This document shows positions 21,106 to 32,540 of a DNA stretch of 64,000 nucleotides, piece by piece (position 1 is the first letter of the stretch; each line of letters opens with the position of its first letter). Below the pieces are notes generated by a model. That model saw nothing but the letters and a program-made list of their open reading frames with translations. It did no database searches and was not told where the DNA came from. Position numbers and translations under genes: made by a program. The DNA comes from Emergomyces orientalis (Eukaryota; Ascomycota; Eurotiomycetes; Onygenales; Ajellomycetaceae), in contig MOWL01000072.1 in the NCBI GenBank assembly GCA_002110485.1, positions 310,001 through 374,000 on the forward strand, read 5' to 3'.

Positions 21106-22545
21106 TCAGTAGGCATTAACAGCCGCGGCATCAATAAGCCAGTAGAAAATAGAAAGCCATGTTCAATTGATAACCCTATGGCTAGTATATGCTGCCTGGT
21201 ACTGATTTGCTAGGTCCACCTCATTCATATTATGATTATAGTCATCTATAACTGCTTGAATTTTCAGCTTCTTTTGTGGTTGATTTTCAAAGATTTTTCA
21301 TACAATATTGGCATTGATTGAGAGTTCTCCGGGCCGCTTTCATATACATTCAATAAAGGTGTCCAGCGAATGAACTGTAGTGAGTGCTAATATCATATTA
21401 TTATCTTGCCAGGCAAGACAAAGAACATTCTCTTGTTTCATAGCATGCAGAGTGTTCCATGGAATAGCTGCTGTATGCTCTCTGAGTTCGGCTAGAAGAG
21501 CTGGCGCCTGATTTGAGTGAGTAATTCCGCATGCACCATATCCCTTTTCACGTAGTAATTTGAATAGTGCAGCAGATGTAAAGTAGTTATCTAGATAAAC
21601 TGAGTAAGGAGCTACCTGCTGAATGATAGAGGATTCAGTGGCCAGCTCCGTGAGCAGCTCTGTGGGTGGCTCCATGGGCGGCTCCGTGGGTGGCTGCGTG
21701 AGCGGCTCCGTGGCCGGCATAGAGATTATAGGAAGCCGTTGAAGGAGATTCACCACCATAGATCCCATCTTTGTTAACCCTAAGAATTGAAACATAGGCA
21801 TTATACTCTGCCGACGGCTTGACCAGGAAAAAGACCATAAATAGCCATGTTCTGCTAGGCCAAATATCTTATATTCCCAGGGAATTGGCTTATTAGGCAT
21901 CTTGTAAGTGTGTTGACTCTGCCTGAAGCATTTAACCATTATCTCATCCACTGAAATCTTAGAGCCAGGTGTATAGTATTTTCAGCAGACAGTATGAAAC
22001 TTCGTAGCCAAAGGCTCTACCTTATACCACCAATCCTTATTTTGGGCCTCCGGCCGGCGGGCCTCACGGGGATTAGATATATGAATATATCGTTTAAGCT
22101 GTTCAAATCGCGTATGGCTCATATAGGATTGAATGGAATGAATAGGGCCCTGTTTCAGATCATTCCGCCAGTATAGATCAGTTTGATGAAATTTATGAAC
22201 TTCTATATAGAGAATAATGTCTATAAAGATCTTTATCTCTGCTGGATTGATCTTTTTTCATGGTTGTTGCTGGATAGAGAAATCTGAAGATATAGAGATT
22301 TCAGAGATCTCTATATCTTGAGTTTTCTTATTCTTCTCTATTTCTGAGAGCTCTGAAGCTTCATTATCAGTATCTCCAGCATCTCTCTTTAGTTTTGTAT
22401 AGAGATTGGTGGAATCACTGATATTTTGAAAGCATTCCTCAGAGAAGAACAGAGTAAATAGAGCATAGAGACTGCTAATATTGATATTTGCAGGAATATT
22501 GAGAATTGGATCTCGTGAGGCAGGTTGCATTGAAAGGAATTTCAC
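21106..22545 (-). pseudogene. piggyBac-type (DDE_Tnp_1_7) transposase with five in-frame TGA codons
   Basis: Read on the minus strand from Met 22,545 there is one unshifted frame of about 480 codons down to TGA at 21,106. It has a piggyBac N-terminus (LYALFTLFFSEECFQNI, then EIKIFIDIILYIEVHKFHQ), the first catalytic Asp in SVDEIMVKC, the motif TYKMPNKPIPWEYKIFGLAE, the second Asp in YLDNYFTSAALFKLL and the third region DDYNHNMNEVDLANQYQ. It is interrupted only by TGA at 22,258, 21,982, 21,340, 21,298 and 21,163, mostly where Trp would fit. A 12-bp tandem repeat expands one segment (about 21,640-21,716). I found no clear terminal repeats. The catalytic triad is still readable, but no uninterrupted product can be made with the standard code. 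Confidence 0.85.
21640..21716 (-). repeat. GC-rich 12-bp minisatellite inside the piggyBac frame
   Basis: Minus strand: about six or seven variants of CCCACGGAGCCG, coding for repeated T-E-P-P/T-E-L-L units (TEPLTQPPTEPPMEPPTELL). It keeps the frame and lies between the first and second catalytic Asp regions, where family members normally have no such run. Confidence 0.7.
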
Positions 22546-23624
22546 TGACTCCAGAGGTGGAAGCTATGAAACGGAGGATAAGACGTCGAGTGGAGCTAGC
22601 ATAATATGCACATATATAGGGAGGAATTAATATAGAGATATATGGTATTGTGGTCTGTGTGCTCTGAGCTCTGCTCTAGCTAAATATCTATGGGTTTTCC
22701 ATGGCTATTTATACCTGTGAATCCATCTTAGGCTGCCCAACAACTATCCATCAATAATATGAGTGATTTACATGCTATATTGATTGTATTGTGATATTCT
22801 CAGCTGAATACCTCTGACTTTGTAGAAAAATCAATGTAATGATGAATATATTAAAGATCAGCGAAGATGAGGGTGTATTTGGTGGAGATTCCATCGGAGT
22901 TCGCCGTGTGGCAATTAGTGTGGCAATTGAACATGTGCGTATGTCTTAGCTAACGAATGTGTGGCGATAATCTCATGTTTCACAGAAGCTCTGTGATGAT
23001 CTTCTCAATAGATCATTTTCGTTTTTTAGGTGTTTTTGTATGGCCTAGAGAATCAATTAGTTAACTGGGTCATAAGAATTAATAAATATAGAGAAATTAC
23101 CATTAGATTTGGCAGGTTTTTCAGTGGATTCCATGTTCGCGGGTGGATTCCATGGTGGAGAGAATCTGGCAGGCAGGCAGGCAGGTAGGCAGGGGGTAGG
23201 GTTCAAACGCGTTGAATTCCATACGCGTTTTCATGCTTGGCATGGAATCGCCAATCAGTGGATTTAAATGACCAATTACTGCTCATATAAAATTATATGG
23301 GATTCTATTGGTTATAAAAAGGCGCCAGTGCAAAATTCCATACAGCTAATTGAAACCACGCTAATTTTGCAAAACCTATAGTCCGCCGTAGAAACTATTA
23401 GCAGGTCAGTTCATTGGTCAAGCAAACATTTTACGCCGAACCATCCCAAAACCGCCAAAACAAAACAAAACAAACCCCCAAAGGGGTATCACATATCACA
23501 TAAATTAAGCATATATATTGACAGAGGGAGAAGAGAAAATCCTTAAAAATTCGCTATACCTCAAAATATCCAAAATGGCATTTAAAACATATTTACATGA
23601 AGAACCATATAATCCCCCCATACC
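22546..23624 (+). other. Non-coding border region with TTCCAT words and short hairpins
   Basis: No gene seen. The word TTCCAT/ATGGAA recurs within about 500 bp: GGAGATTCCATCGG, GGTGGATTCCATGG, GAATTCCATACGCG, GGCATGGAATCG and AAATTCCATACAGC. A CAGG microsatellite lies at about 23,168-23,194. TGCAAAATT (23,329-23,337) faces AATTTTGCA (23,363-23,371) as a perfect hairpin. The part nearest 23,625 is probably the 3' UTR of the minus-strand GPI-protein gene. Confidence 0.5.
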
Positions 23625-24504
23625 TTACAGTGCGGCAACCATCGCAAGCGCGGCAGCCGCACCACCAATCGCCCAATTGGCGTTCCCGGTGGCTCTCGGC
23701 CCGGCATTTGGTGGTGGTCCGCCAGTCAACTTCTCGAGACCGGCGGTGGCCGTGACAGGGACGAATGCGCTTTCCAACTCCGACCCAGAAAGTGCGGTCG
23801 TGACCGTGACTTTTATTCCATCCGTCATCATTAAAATTGTGCATGCAGCTAGTGTGGTGCCATCGAGGGAACAAGCGGCGTCCACCGTTCTAGAAGAAAA
23901 GTAAGCAGGTATGAAAATGATAGGTTTTTTGGGTTCATATATATATATTCGTTCTTATATTGAACCGACCCTTTTATCCTCAACCGCCTTTTCTTGGTGA
24001 GGAAACCACGAGGTTGGTTAAAGGGAAGTAAGAGAAGAAGAACAAGAAGAAGGAGGACGATGAAGGAGAAAATAAACTTACGCTCCAGAGAGGGAGGCAG
24101 CCTGAGAGTATGTCTTGGGACCCTGTATGATTGTGATGGAGTCCATTTCCGGAACTTCTTCACAGCCGCCGTCTATGAGGTTTGGCACGCAACCGATATC
24201 TATGCCAAAGGTAATTGCGTCTGGGCCCTAGGAAGGAAAAGTGTTTTAGTTTCTTGTTTCTCAATGGCGCTTTTTTATATATAGAGATAGAGCTATTGGA
24301 GCGGGAGAATCAACGAATAATACATATACTTACAACATTGACGATAGATGCTTCGCTGGGTATAGGAGTTGCGTCAGGAACGAGGATCTGGAAGACAGTG
24401 ACAGGGCCGGTCGTGGTGGTCGTTGGAGGAACGACTGTTGTAGATGATTGCGCCATGACCAACGCTGCCAGGGGAAGCGTGAGGAATGTCGTCTTCATCA
24501 TCAT
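23625..24504 (-). CDS. Small secreted, GPI-anchor-type cell-surface protein
   Basis: Predicted 193 residues from three exons (24,504-24,334; 24,227-24,082; 23,889-23,625). Introns have GTAAGT donors and TAG acceptors and keep the frame. The N-terminus MMMKTTFLTLPLAALVMAQ is a typical signal peptide, followed by a Thr-rich stretch (TTTTTGPVTVFQILVPD). The middle has GCVPNLIDGGCEEV and DAACSLDGTTLAAC, four cysteines that could form two disulfides. The end is hydrophobic (GNANWAIGGAAAALAMVAAL) after a small-residue region, as in GPI precursors. I do not recognise a named family. It probably sits in the plasma membrane or wall. A downstream in-frame Met only shortens the MMM start. Confidence 0.72.
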
Positions 24505-25836
24505 CGTGACTGTATGCTAGATATTTGGGTTTCTGATTTTCTTGTATTCTGTTTGGTTTGTGGGTGTGCCGATTTCACAACCAAAGATTGAAATATAGAG
24601 GAAAGAGATCTAATTGAATATGATAATAGCTTTTATCCCAGGCAATGGCAAATAAAAGGAGAAAAAATTAGGCGGAAAAAGGGAGAACAGAGATTGAGCA
24701 GGCCACAAAGGCAGAACTCATCCAGTTAATATATACATCCATCAGTAGCCTCCCCACTAATTTGAATTTTCTTTCACTTTCCCAACTTCCATCCCACTAG
24801 GTTCTGTAGTTAACTAGCGTTGGGTCTCATTGCCATGTATTTCCCGGAGAGATATCCATTTTCGAAGCCCATCAATGACTCCAATGGCCAAAATAAGCTT
24901 AAAGTGCTCTAAGAATAGGTTTTCAGGGTACCAGCAGCGCGACATCCATGCATTGCTTGGAGAGTTGAGGTGACATCTGCCATATGCACGCTACTGTTTA
25001 GAGCGTCGGCCGGCGATTTGACGTTGAAAATATGACACCACAGTAGTAAGTTGGCAGGGATCTGATTCGCTTGCCACATGGGATCACTCGGCGAACTGAA
25101 CAGCGGATTGTTATTTTCCTGGGTTTGTTAGTTAAGTCAGCCAAGGTGGGTAAGCTGGTTTCAATATGAGAGTTGAGGCACTTTGATGAAAGGTCGGAGA
25201 GCCGGGCCAGTTGCCCCTGAATCTGTTAGGACTTTGGTGCAAACTAAATATTTAGTACCAAAAGATGTTTTTATCTCCCCAGGCCTCCTCGCCTCTGTTC
25301 TCTTCCTCTGAAGCCGCCTCCTAATTGTAGTTGATGAGTTTTTTGCATGCTAATTAATTCAATTTGATATCCTAGCGATCTCTCGCCTCCATTGAGTCGT
25401 TTTCACCCAACGTCACCCGTCCAACTTCTCAGGATCAGGCCAGGTGCCTATTTACTATCTCACGCCAGAATGCTGTCCCGGCTGTTTTTCAACCTAATCT
25501 CGGATCAAATAGAGAGCGCTCTCAAAGTCTCCATCTGCCTTGGCGCCGAAGGGACATATCAAAATATCACGCCATCTCATGCTAGTGCCCTTGGACACCT
25601 TTCTGTACCAACTCGATTCGTGGCTGCACCTGCCATAGCTCCTCATATCCAAAAGCTGACAGTTAAACCTTGAAAGACAAGGCTTCCCCGCATCTACCCG
25701 TGCTGATGTCTGATGCAGGATGGGGAACGGGTATATTCAATGCTGAAGAAAGAAGTCATAACCAAAGAAGCGCAAGCAGGTTATATTATGTATTAATGTG
25801 TAAACTAGAACTGTCGATTGAAGAAGAAACAAACGC
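24505..25836 (+). other. Intergenic, no gene seen
   Basis: It contains the promoter of the GPI-type protein gene at its left and the 3' flank of the ABC transporter at its right. Short frames here have no recognisable protein pattern. GC content is ordinary for the island. Confidence 0.5.
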
Positions 25837-28800
25837 TCAGTCGGCCTTAGTGCCCGGCTTCTTGGCCTTCGGAACACGAACCCACCAGTACAGCAAGCAC
25901 GCTGCAAAAATATTAACAATAATGAATACCCACATGACCCCAAAATTCCTCCAGATATCCGAGTAACTCGATGAAACACTAGTAAGAAACACATTCGTCT
26001 CCTTGATCGGGCAGAAGCTGCATTCAGCAGTCGCCATTTCCACTTCAAGATACCCACCCATGTTCGACATGTATGTCTCCAGGTACTCGCCGCAAGTCCC
26101 ATTGACTGGGTCAAAGTGCAGATACTCGTTGTCTGCACATGTTACATTCGTATTAGATATACCCGCTGACAACATTCCGCTGACCAGGTATGTAAATGGT
26201 GAAACCCGATACATAAATATCCAGAACCCTGGGAGCTGTTCTGGTGTCGCCAGAACTCCACAAAAGAGCAGACAGAGTAGGAAGAGTAGGTTGGCTAGGT
26301 TTCCGGCGGCCTGAACTGCATCTAATGCCGCGATCATGAAATGCGTAAAGGTAGATGAGAAGAGAAGGAACATCCAGAGCATCAGCCACATTTGTGTTGC
26401 CCGCAGGTTCACCGCGTCAGTTGGCTCGGCATTCCGGTATAGACCGATTGGGTAATACCAGCACAGGAACATAAGAACAGACATGAGTGAGTTCCAGGGG
26501 AGTTCAACAAAAATATTGGAGATGATAAAGGCTTTCCAGGAATAGGTCTTTGAGGGCCCTTCGCGGACTTCATACAGTGCACGCTGGGCAACAAAGTGCG
26601 GCATGATTTGTTGAACAAGTTGGCCGAAGAGGGTGAGTAGCAAGAAGATGCCGAACATTTGGTTCTGGAGCCCTTGGATGGTGTTGGGTGATTGGAAGAG
26701 AGAGAAGCCAACAAAGAGAGCAGATATGACACAGAGGGCAGTCTTGGAGTAGATGTAGATGGGCGAACGCCAGATTTGCTGGAATACTCGGACTTGGACT
26801 TCACAAAGCTGAGCCCAGAAGGGAACGGCAAACTCACGATAGCTTGCTTTGTCCTCGTGTTTTTGACCAGAGGTGGTGCGTGACAAGTCATTTTGTTGGG
26901 AGCGCTCCTCTCTTAGGCTAGTGAGGTGCTTTTGGACGTCTGTGTATTCGGGGGAGCTACGCCAAGTCTCAAACCAGTCGATATCTGTGTGGGATCCAGG
27001 AGCGGCACCGATAACATCGAGCATCCATTCGGCGGGATTGGCGGCTGGAGGACACGGAGGGCCGCCGTTGCGGACGAAGTAGTCAATCAAGATTTGCGAA
27101 TTCTGGCCAACCTCTCCAAAGTAGACGGTGCGACCACCGGCTTGAAGAAAGAGGAGCCGATCAAATCGCTGAAAGAGCATGGCAGATGGTTGATGGATTG
27201 TGCATACTGGGAACTCGTTAGTGGTAATTATGAATGTACAATTCATGTATGATCAGAAACTTACAAATAGCCTGGCCGTTCTGCTTCAGTTTATCGAGGA
27301 GATCAAGAATAGCCCAGGACGTCTGAGAATCCAGCCCTGAAGTCGGTTCGTCCAAGAAAAGAAGCAGAGCTGGCTTGGCCGCGAGCTCTACCCCTATTGT
27401 AAGGCGTTTACGTTGTTCAACATTGAGGCCTTCACCAGGAACACCAATAACAGCATCAGCATATTCAGTCATTTCAAGAAGCTTAATTACTTCTGTCACA
27501 TAATTAATCTTTTCTTGGCGAGAAATGTGAGCTGGTTGACGTAGAAGGGCAGAGAATTCAAGAGCCTCGCGTATTGTAGCGGTACTCAAATGCAGATCTT
27601 GTTGCTGAGCGTAGCCGGTCTTACGTTGAAAAGAGTCATCACGCGGTTTGCCATTGACAAGCATTTCTCCAGAGATAACCCCGATACTGGTACGCGTAGC
27701 TAGAACATCCAAGAGTGTGGTCTTTCCAGCACCAGAAACACCCATAAGGGCTGTCAAGGTCCCCGGTTTCACCCATCCATCCACATTGTCAAGAATCCTG
27801 CGATTCTCCTTTCCAATCTTGATATTGAAGCAGACATCCTTCCATTGAAAGATCGCGGTCTGGCGTTCGATCGTGGCAAGGTTGTCGGAGTACCCGGTCT
27901 TCTCCAAAGCAATATTGCAGCCACTGCCATCTTCAAGATCATCATCTGTCTTACCCTTCTTCAGAGCTTTATGTCCGCGAGGAAAAATTAGTATCTCGCC
28001 CTTCGGCTTCTTCTCGGTGATGAAGTCGGAGGCAACCAGATAAATTGCCCCGAGCAGGAACATGTAGGCGAATATGACGCCGATGTTCCTCCACTTGTGA
28101 GAGGCGGAATAACCATACGTAGACTCAATATAGGCGTTGCCATTGACAAAGGGTTGTCCGGGTACCGACCCAACGGTGGAGCAAACACGATTGTTAGGCC
28201 CGAGATCCGCGTAGCCAGGGCCCGATGGGACATAGTTCACACAAGGGAAGTCGCGGTTGTGGAACTCATTGATCATTAGGGACTCAAAGCCATAGCTGAT
28301 AGGATTGATGTAGGCTATCCAGCGGGCCCATCCAAGCATATATCTTGTTGGGATGGCGAACCCGGTGTACATGCTGAGACCGAGAATGAAAACGGCAGAG
28401 AAGGGCAGAGCTTGAACGAGGGATCTTGTTATTGATGCCATAGACCTGAAGAACATGGACATGCTCAGAGTCAGCATGAATGAGGTGAAGATGAAGAAGA
28501 AGAAAGCTCCGGGTTCTCGTCTTAAGTTGGTCATGAAGTAAAGAACTATATTAGCTGTAATAGTGTTGAGAATCTTATAGGGCAAATCCATTATCATCGA
28601 TGATATTGCTTCTGCAGATGGATGGTAGAGAGCATATCGGGAGTGCTTCTCTACAATCGCTCGTTGCGCGTATAGAGTTAACATTTCAAGACCGCAACCA
28701 AGAGCATTCATCAAGACGGCAAAGAAGAGAAGAGCGCCGCGCTGAAAGAAGCTATTTGTATCAGACTTGAGGTTGTAGAATATGCTGGCTATAACAAGAG

Positions 28801-30307
28801 CCACAACAGTATTTCCGAATAGCGAGGAGATTGTGATGCTGGGGTCACCCTTCAAGCGTTGATACCCGCGCCAGAGGCACAAGTTCACCTGTTGCACATA
28901 GGAAAGAGTGTAGGGCGACGAAACACGCTGGGCCTTAGCTTGCTGAGCTCGTCGAGACTGCTTGAACCTGTCCAGGTATTCATCATTCAGTGCAAACTTT
29001 GCATTGTACCTCTCGATCTCCTGCACAAGTTGTGTTCGCTGTGGCGAGGCTTTCCATCGTGCAGCGAATTCATCTGGTGTTCGAGGTACGCGGCCTTCGT
29101 AGCCTCGTTGCACGACGCGCTCGAGGTGGCTAGTCATAGAGGTGAGGAAATCGGCATCAGTTTGTCGGCTGGGGCAGGCAAAACCCATGTCAAGAAAATA
29201 CTGCTTCGCCATCGAAATACGACCGAAGTAAATCTCGCGACCTTCGTATAGAACAAGGACCTTGTTGAAATAGTCGTAGGCGGCTTGGGGAGCTTGATAC
29301 AGCGATACACAGGCAGTGGTGCCATTAATATCTGTCTGCATGCGCAACGTCTTGCAGAACTCAATAGCATTCGCACTGTCAAGACCACGAGTAGAGTTGT
29401 CCCAACATTGCAGTGGCGCATTGCTGAGGCAGGCTTCAGCAATACTAACCCGTTTCCGCTCTCCACCAGACACCCCACGAATGAAGTCGTCTCCAACAAT
29501 GGTGTTCTTGGTATGGCTGATGCCGAACATCGCCATGATCACGTCACGCATATGAGTGGCATACTGGTTCACATTTACCCCCCCAGGAATGTGTCGTGGT
29601 GCTCGGGCGCGCGCAGCAAAGTAAAGAGTATCTCCAACGGTGAGTTTGGGGAAATGTACATCAACCTCTGCCGTGTAGATGGCTTCCCCTCTAAACTCGT
29701 GGGCCATTTGTATTGCATTTACACCTGACAGAAATGAGCAGAGAACCCTAATATTGAATCAATAGGACATACCTTGGAAATTGATGTTGGAGCTCTTATC
29801 AACTTGAAAGCCGTATGTCTCTCCAGCGATAGTCTTCAAGAAAGTCGAGCATCCCGATCCAGGAGGTCCAAGAACTACCAACATTTCTCCAGCCTCCACC
29901 AATCCCTCCAAATTCTGTAAAATTTGAATTTTTCGTGGCCTTTGGCCGAGGGATTTCCTTGCCAGACCCAACACCTCGAACCAAACGTTGCCAACGCTTT
30001 TCTGGTAATCAGTGTCAGAACCGAAACCATGGACATTGAGATTGCTGAAGGCGACACCTAGGGTTCGCAGGGGATGCGCCTGCTCGTCCTCGGTGTGCAT
30101 CTGCAGCATGGCTTTGCACCACGCTCGAGCATTGAAGTATTCGCCATTGGGGTCCAGGGCCGATCCAGCTTCCGCAGCAAATGGGTTTTGTCCGGTGGTG
30201 GAACAAATGCTCTGATTCGTGAATTGTCTGGCCAGCTGATAAACCTCCGCTTCCCTTTGCTCCTCACTGGAACTGGAGGTGCTAACTCTCTCCCGATTAC
30301 CATTCAT
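25837..30307 (-). CDS. PDR/CDR-type full-size ABC transporter (ABCG, multidrug efflux)
   Basis: About 1,454 residues in three exons (30,307-29,773; 29,724-27,265; 27,206-25,837) with introns of 48 and 58 bp. The layout is NBD1-TMD1-NBD2-TMD2. NBD1 has Walker A GPPGSGCST (about 147-155, Cys in place of Lys as in all PDR proteins), signature VSGGERKRVSIAE and Walker B CWDNSTRGLDSA. NBD2 has GVSGAGKTT (about 840-848), the degenerate signature LNVEQRKRLT and FLDEPTSGLDSQ (about 970). Each TMD shows six hydrophobic segments and the PDR extracellular Cys loops (CVNYVPSGPGY; CADNEYLHFDPVNGTCGEY). By family it sits in the plasma membrane and exports azoles and other lipophilic drugs. Start chosen at MNGNRERVS; an in-frame Met at 30,358 or 30,442 is possible. 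Confidence 0.95.
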
Positions 30308-30425
30308 GATTGCAAGTGAGGTGGTTCGGCTGCGCCAATGAGCTTCATTCGAATGCATCAACCAAATAGTTGGAATGTTGTAAAGATAGGAGTATTGAAG
30401 TTGGACGAGCATTAGATGTAGCGGC

Positions 30426-30441
30426 CGCGCTATATAAAGCA
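30426..30441 (-). promoter_or_regulatory. TATA-like box upstream of the ABC transporter
   Basis: GCTTTATATAGC on the minus strand lies about 120 nt upstream of the chosen start codon. If it is the TATA element, transcription starts within the next few tens of bases, which would exclude the 30,442 Met and favour the start at 30,307 or 30,358. Confidence 0.35.
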
Positions 30442-32540
30442 ACCGCCCCCTTTACTCCCAACTCCAGCTTTTTGACGTAATACATGATGGATAACGCGAT
30501 CCACGGCGATTTAGGCATATCTGGTTCAAGTCATGCAAACAAAGGGGTAAAAAGCCCGCCAAGCCATTGGCTCTCGTCAGCCAAAATCAGCCAAATCGAT
30601 GACCAGCGTCAACCAGATCCTTGACAAAGATTGAAGCTCAATGTTGGATATTTCCATGGAATTCTTCCTTTCCTTGTGGTGTTTCGGTTACTATTAATGA
30701 AAGTGTAGTCGTTTCTATGCGTACGGATGGTGGACCCCGGCACGGATGGTCGTTGTCGGGTGCGGATCGGGTTGTAGAAGTTGCGGATGGCGGTTCACGT
30801 TTTCCCGAGCTGCCCCTATCTCAAATATCAGCCAGGTTGCAATTTACCCGTGGAGTGCTTTCATCTCCCACTCTGATCGTTTGTGCTATAGAACTTGATA
30901 TCTAACCAAACCCAGCGACTGCAGACGACTTTTTTTCGTTTTTGATTGGTTGGTTTTTATTATTATTTTTGTACCTACAGCAGAATCCACGAGCTTTTCT
31001 TTGGCCAAGCGAGTGCCCGACTCACTTTCAACATCCCTCCCCATAACATCACCAACCAATCTTCTTGATACACACCAATAACTCATCATTATCCTTAATT
31101 GAAGCAAAATGAAAGCGCACTCTAAGAGCTCCCGTTCCAGCCGCGAAGCGATCCTGCGGCTATCCAGAAGGTAGTTCTGAGCCAATCTGGCAGCCCGAAC
31201 ACGTCGACTTGATCGAGCCGAATGGAAAATGAAGAGGACGATAAATGTCCATATCAAAATCTTCGAGGTTATCGTAAGCTTAAAACAACGATAGTCCACC
31301 CGCAGGCAACCTGGGTGCTGGATTTTCCAGCTTTCATCCTATAGAGTACAAGGCTCTGCCCACAATCCGCAATGATCTTCTCCTTTGGATAAAGAGTAAT
31401 GTGGAGGCGTCAAAGGATGTAGAAGCAGCTGTGGCCCCGATCTTAAAGGTAGACAAATCTTGGGATTGACCCAGTAGATAGGAATTGATGAGGTAGCTGA
31501 GACCCAAATATTGTGTAGGATGCTGGATGAGCAGCTTATGGGTAGGTTACTCTTGTAGAGTATGGGGAAATTTGTTCCTTGTTAAGACTCTTCTTTTTTG
31601 ACGGGGTAAGAAACAATTGCAAAGTGCATTGAACTAATTCCTTGGTCAGCTTCCTGTATAATTAATTGAAATCTGCTCAGCATGGTGCTTGATGTCGTCT
31701 GTTCTATGACTTCCCAGTGATCATCTGCTATTGAAACGAGAAAGGGGGAATCCATACAGTTGCTGGTGACCGGGGGATTGCTGGTGCTGGGGATTGTTTT
31801 GCGTGCTATACACATACTTAGGTCTGCGAGAGCTGGGCTTCGTTTTTGTCGCGTTCCAGATGCTTAATGCTGATGTACTAGCTCTATAGTTGGGTCTGCT
31901 TTGGAAGCTAGAGTTATAGCTGGCAGCGTTGGTATCCTTGGAATGCTGAGGTCAACCCAGGTCGGCTATGCAGTCCGCCATATTAACCCCAGCTACAGCC
32001 CTAAAAGGTGCATGCCTCTGTGCAGGGCATCGCGGATGTACGCTTATCGTTTCCATCTGGACGAGATACTCTCTCATTGGCTTCAATTAAACACAACTAA
32101 ATGTATATCATATTAAAACTCAGTCAATCCTGTTCTCTAATACATGATATGTCGTCTATGTCACTGCGGAGATTTCTCAGGCGAGGGATATTTGATACCT
32201 AGAAACCCAAGCTTTGAAAATCTACCAGGTGACAGCAACAAGAATCTTCTTGCTTAGTCTCAGGAATTCAAGGCTAAAATTAACTGATAGCAGTCAAACA
32301 GGTGCTAATGTTTGTTATCCTAGCAGCCTCGATTTGGGAGTCAAATCTATGGATACTGTTGTCAACTGTTGAAGAAACCAGTATGTCCCTATTTGTCCAT
32401 TTTTCTCCGGGAAAAATTCACACTGAAGTTATAAACCACTCTAAGGGACATTAAACATAGTGAGTGGATCTTGAGCTACTCCCTATGTCCCTCATCCCAT
32501 TAGGGACCTCGCTCAAGGTTCAAAAGTCAATGGGTTTCGC
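30442..32540 (+). other. Intergenic with one coding-like fragment
   Basis: The promoter region of the ABC transporter is at the left. At 31,305-31,465 a plus-strand stretch after an acceptor-like CCGCAG reads FSSFHPIEYKALPTIRNDLL then WIKSNVEASKDVEAAVAPIL. This looks protein-like, but I cannot assign it or link it to a start; it may be a gene relic. The rest shows nothing I can support. Confidence 0.35.

Noticed and set aside
1..22545. TGA decoded as Trp (altered code) in the transposons
   Set aside because: TGG is still used for Trp many times in the same LINE ORF2, other stop types also occur, and host genes here use TGG for Trp and TGA as a real stop (for example MAG1 and the small membrane protein). 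Mutation explains it better.
30886..31299. 137-codon minus-strand open frame
   Set aside because: No domain pattern and unlikely composition; it probably lacks meaning.
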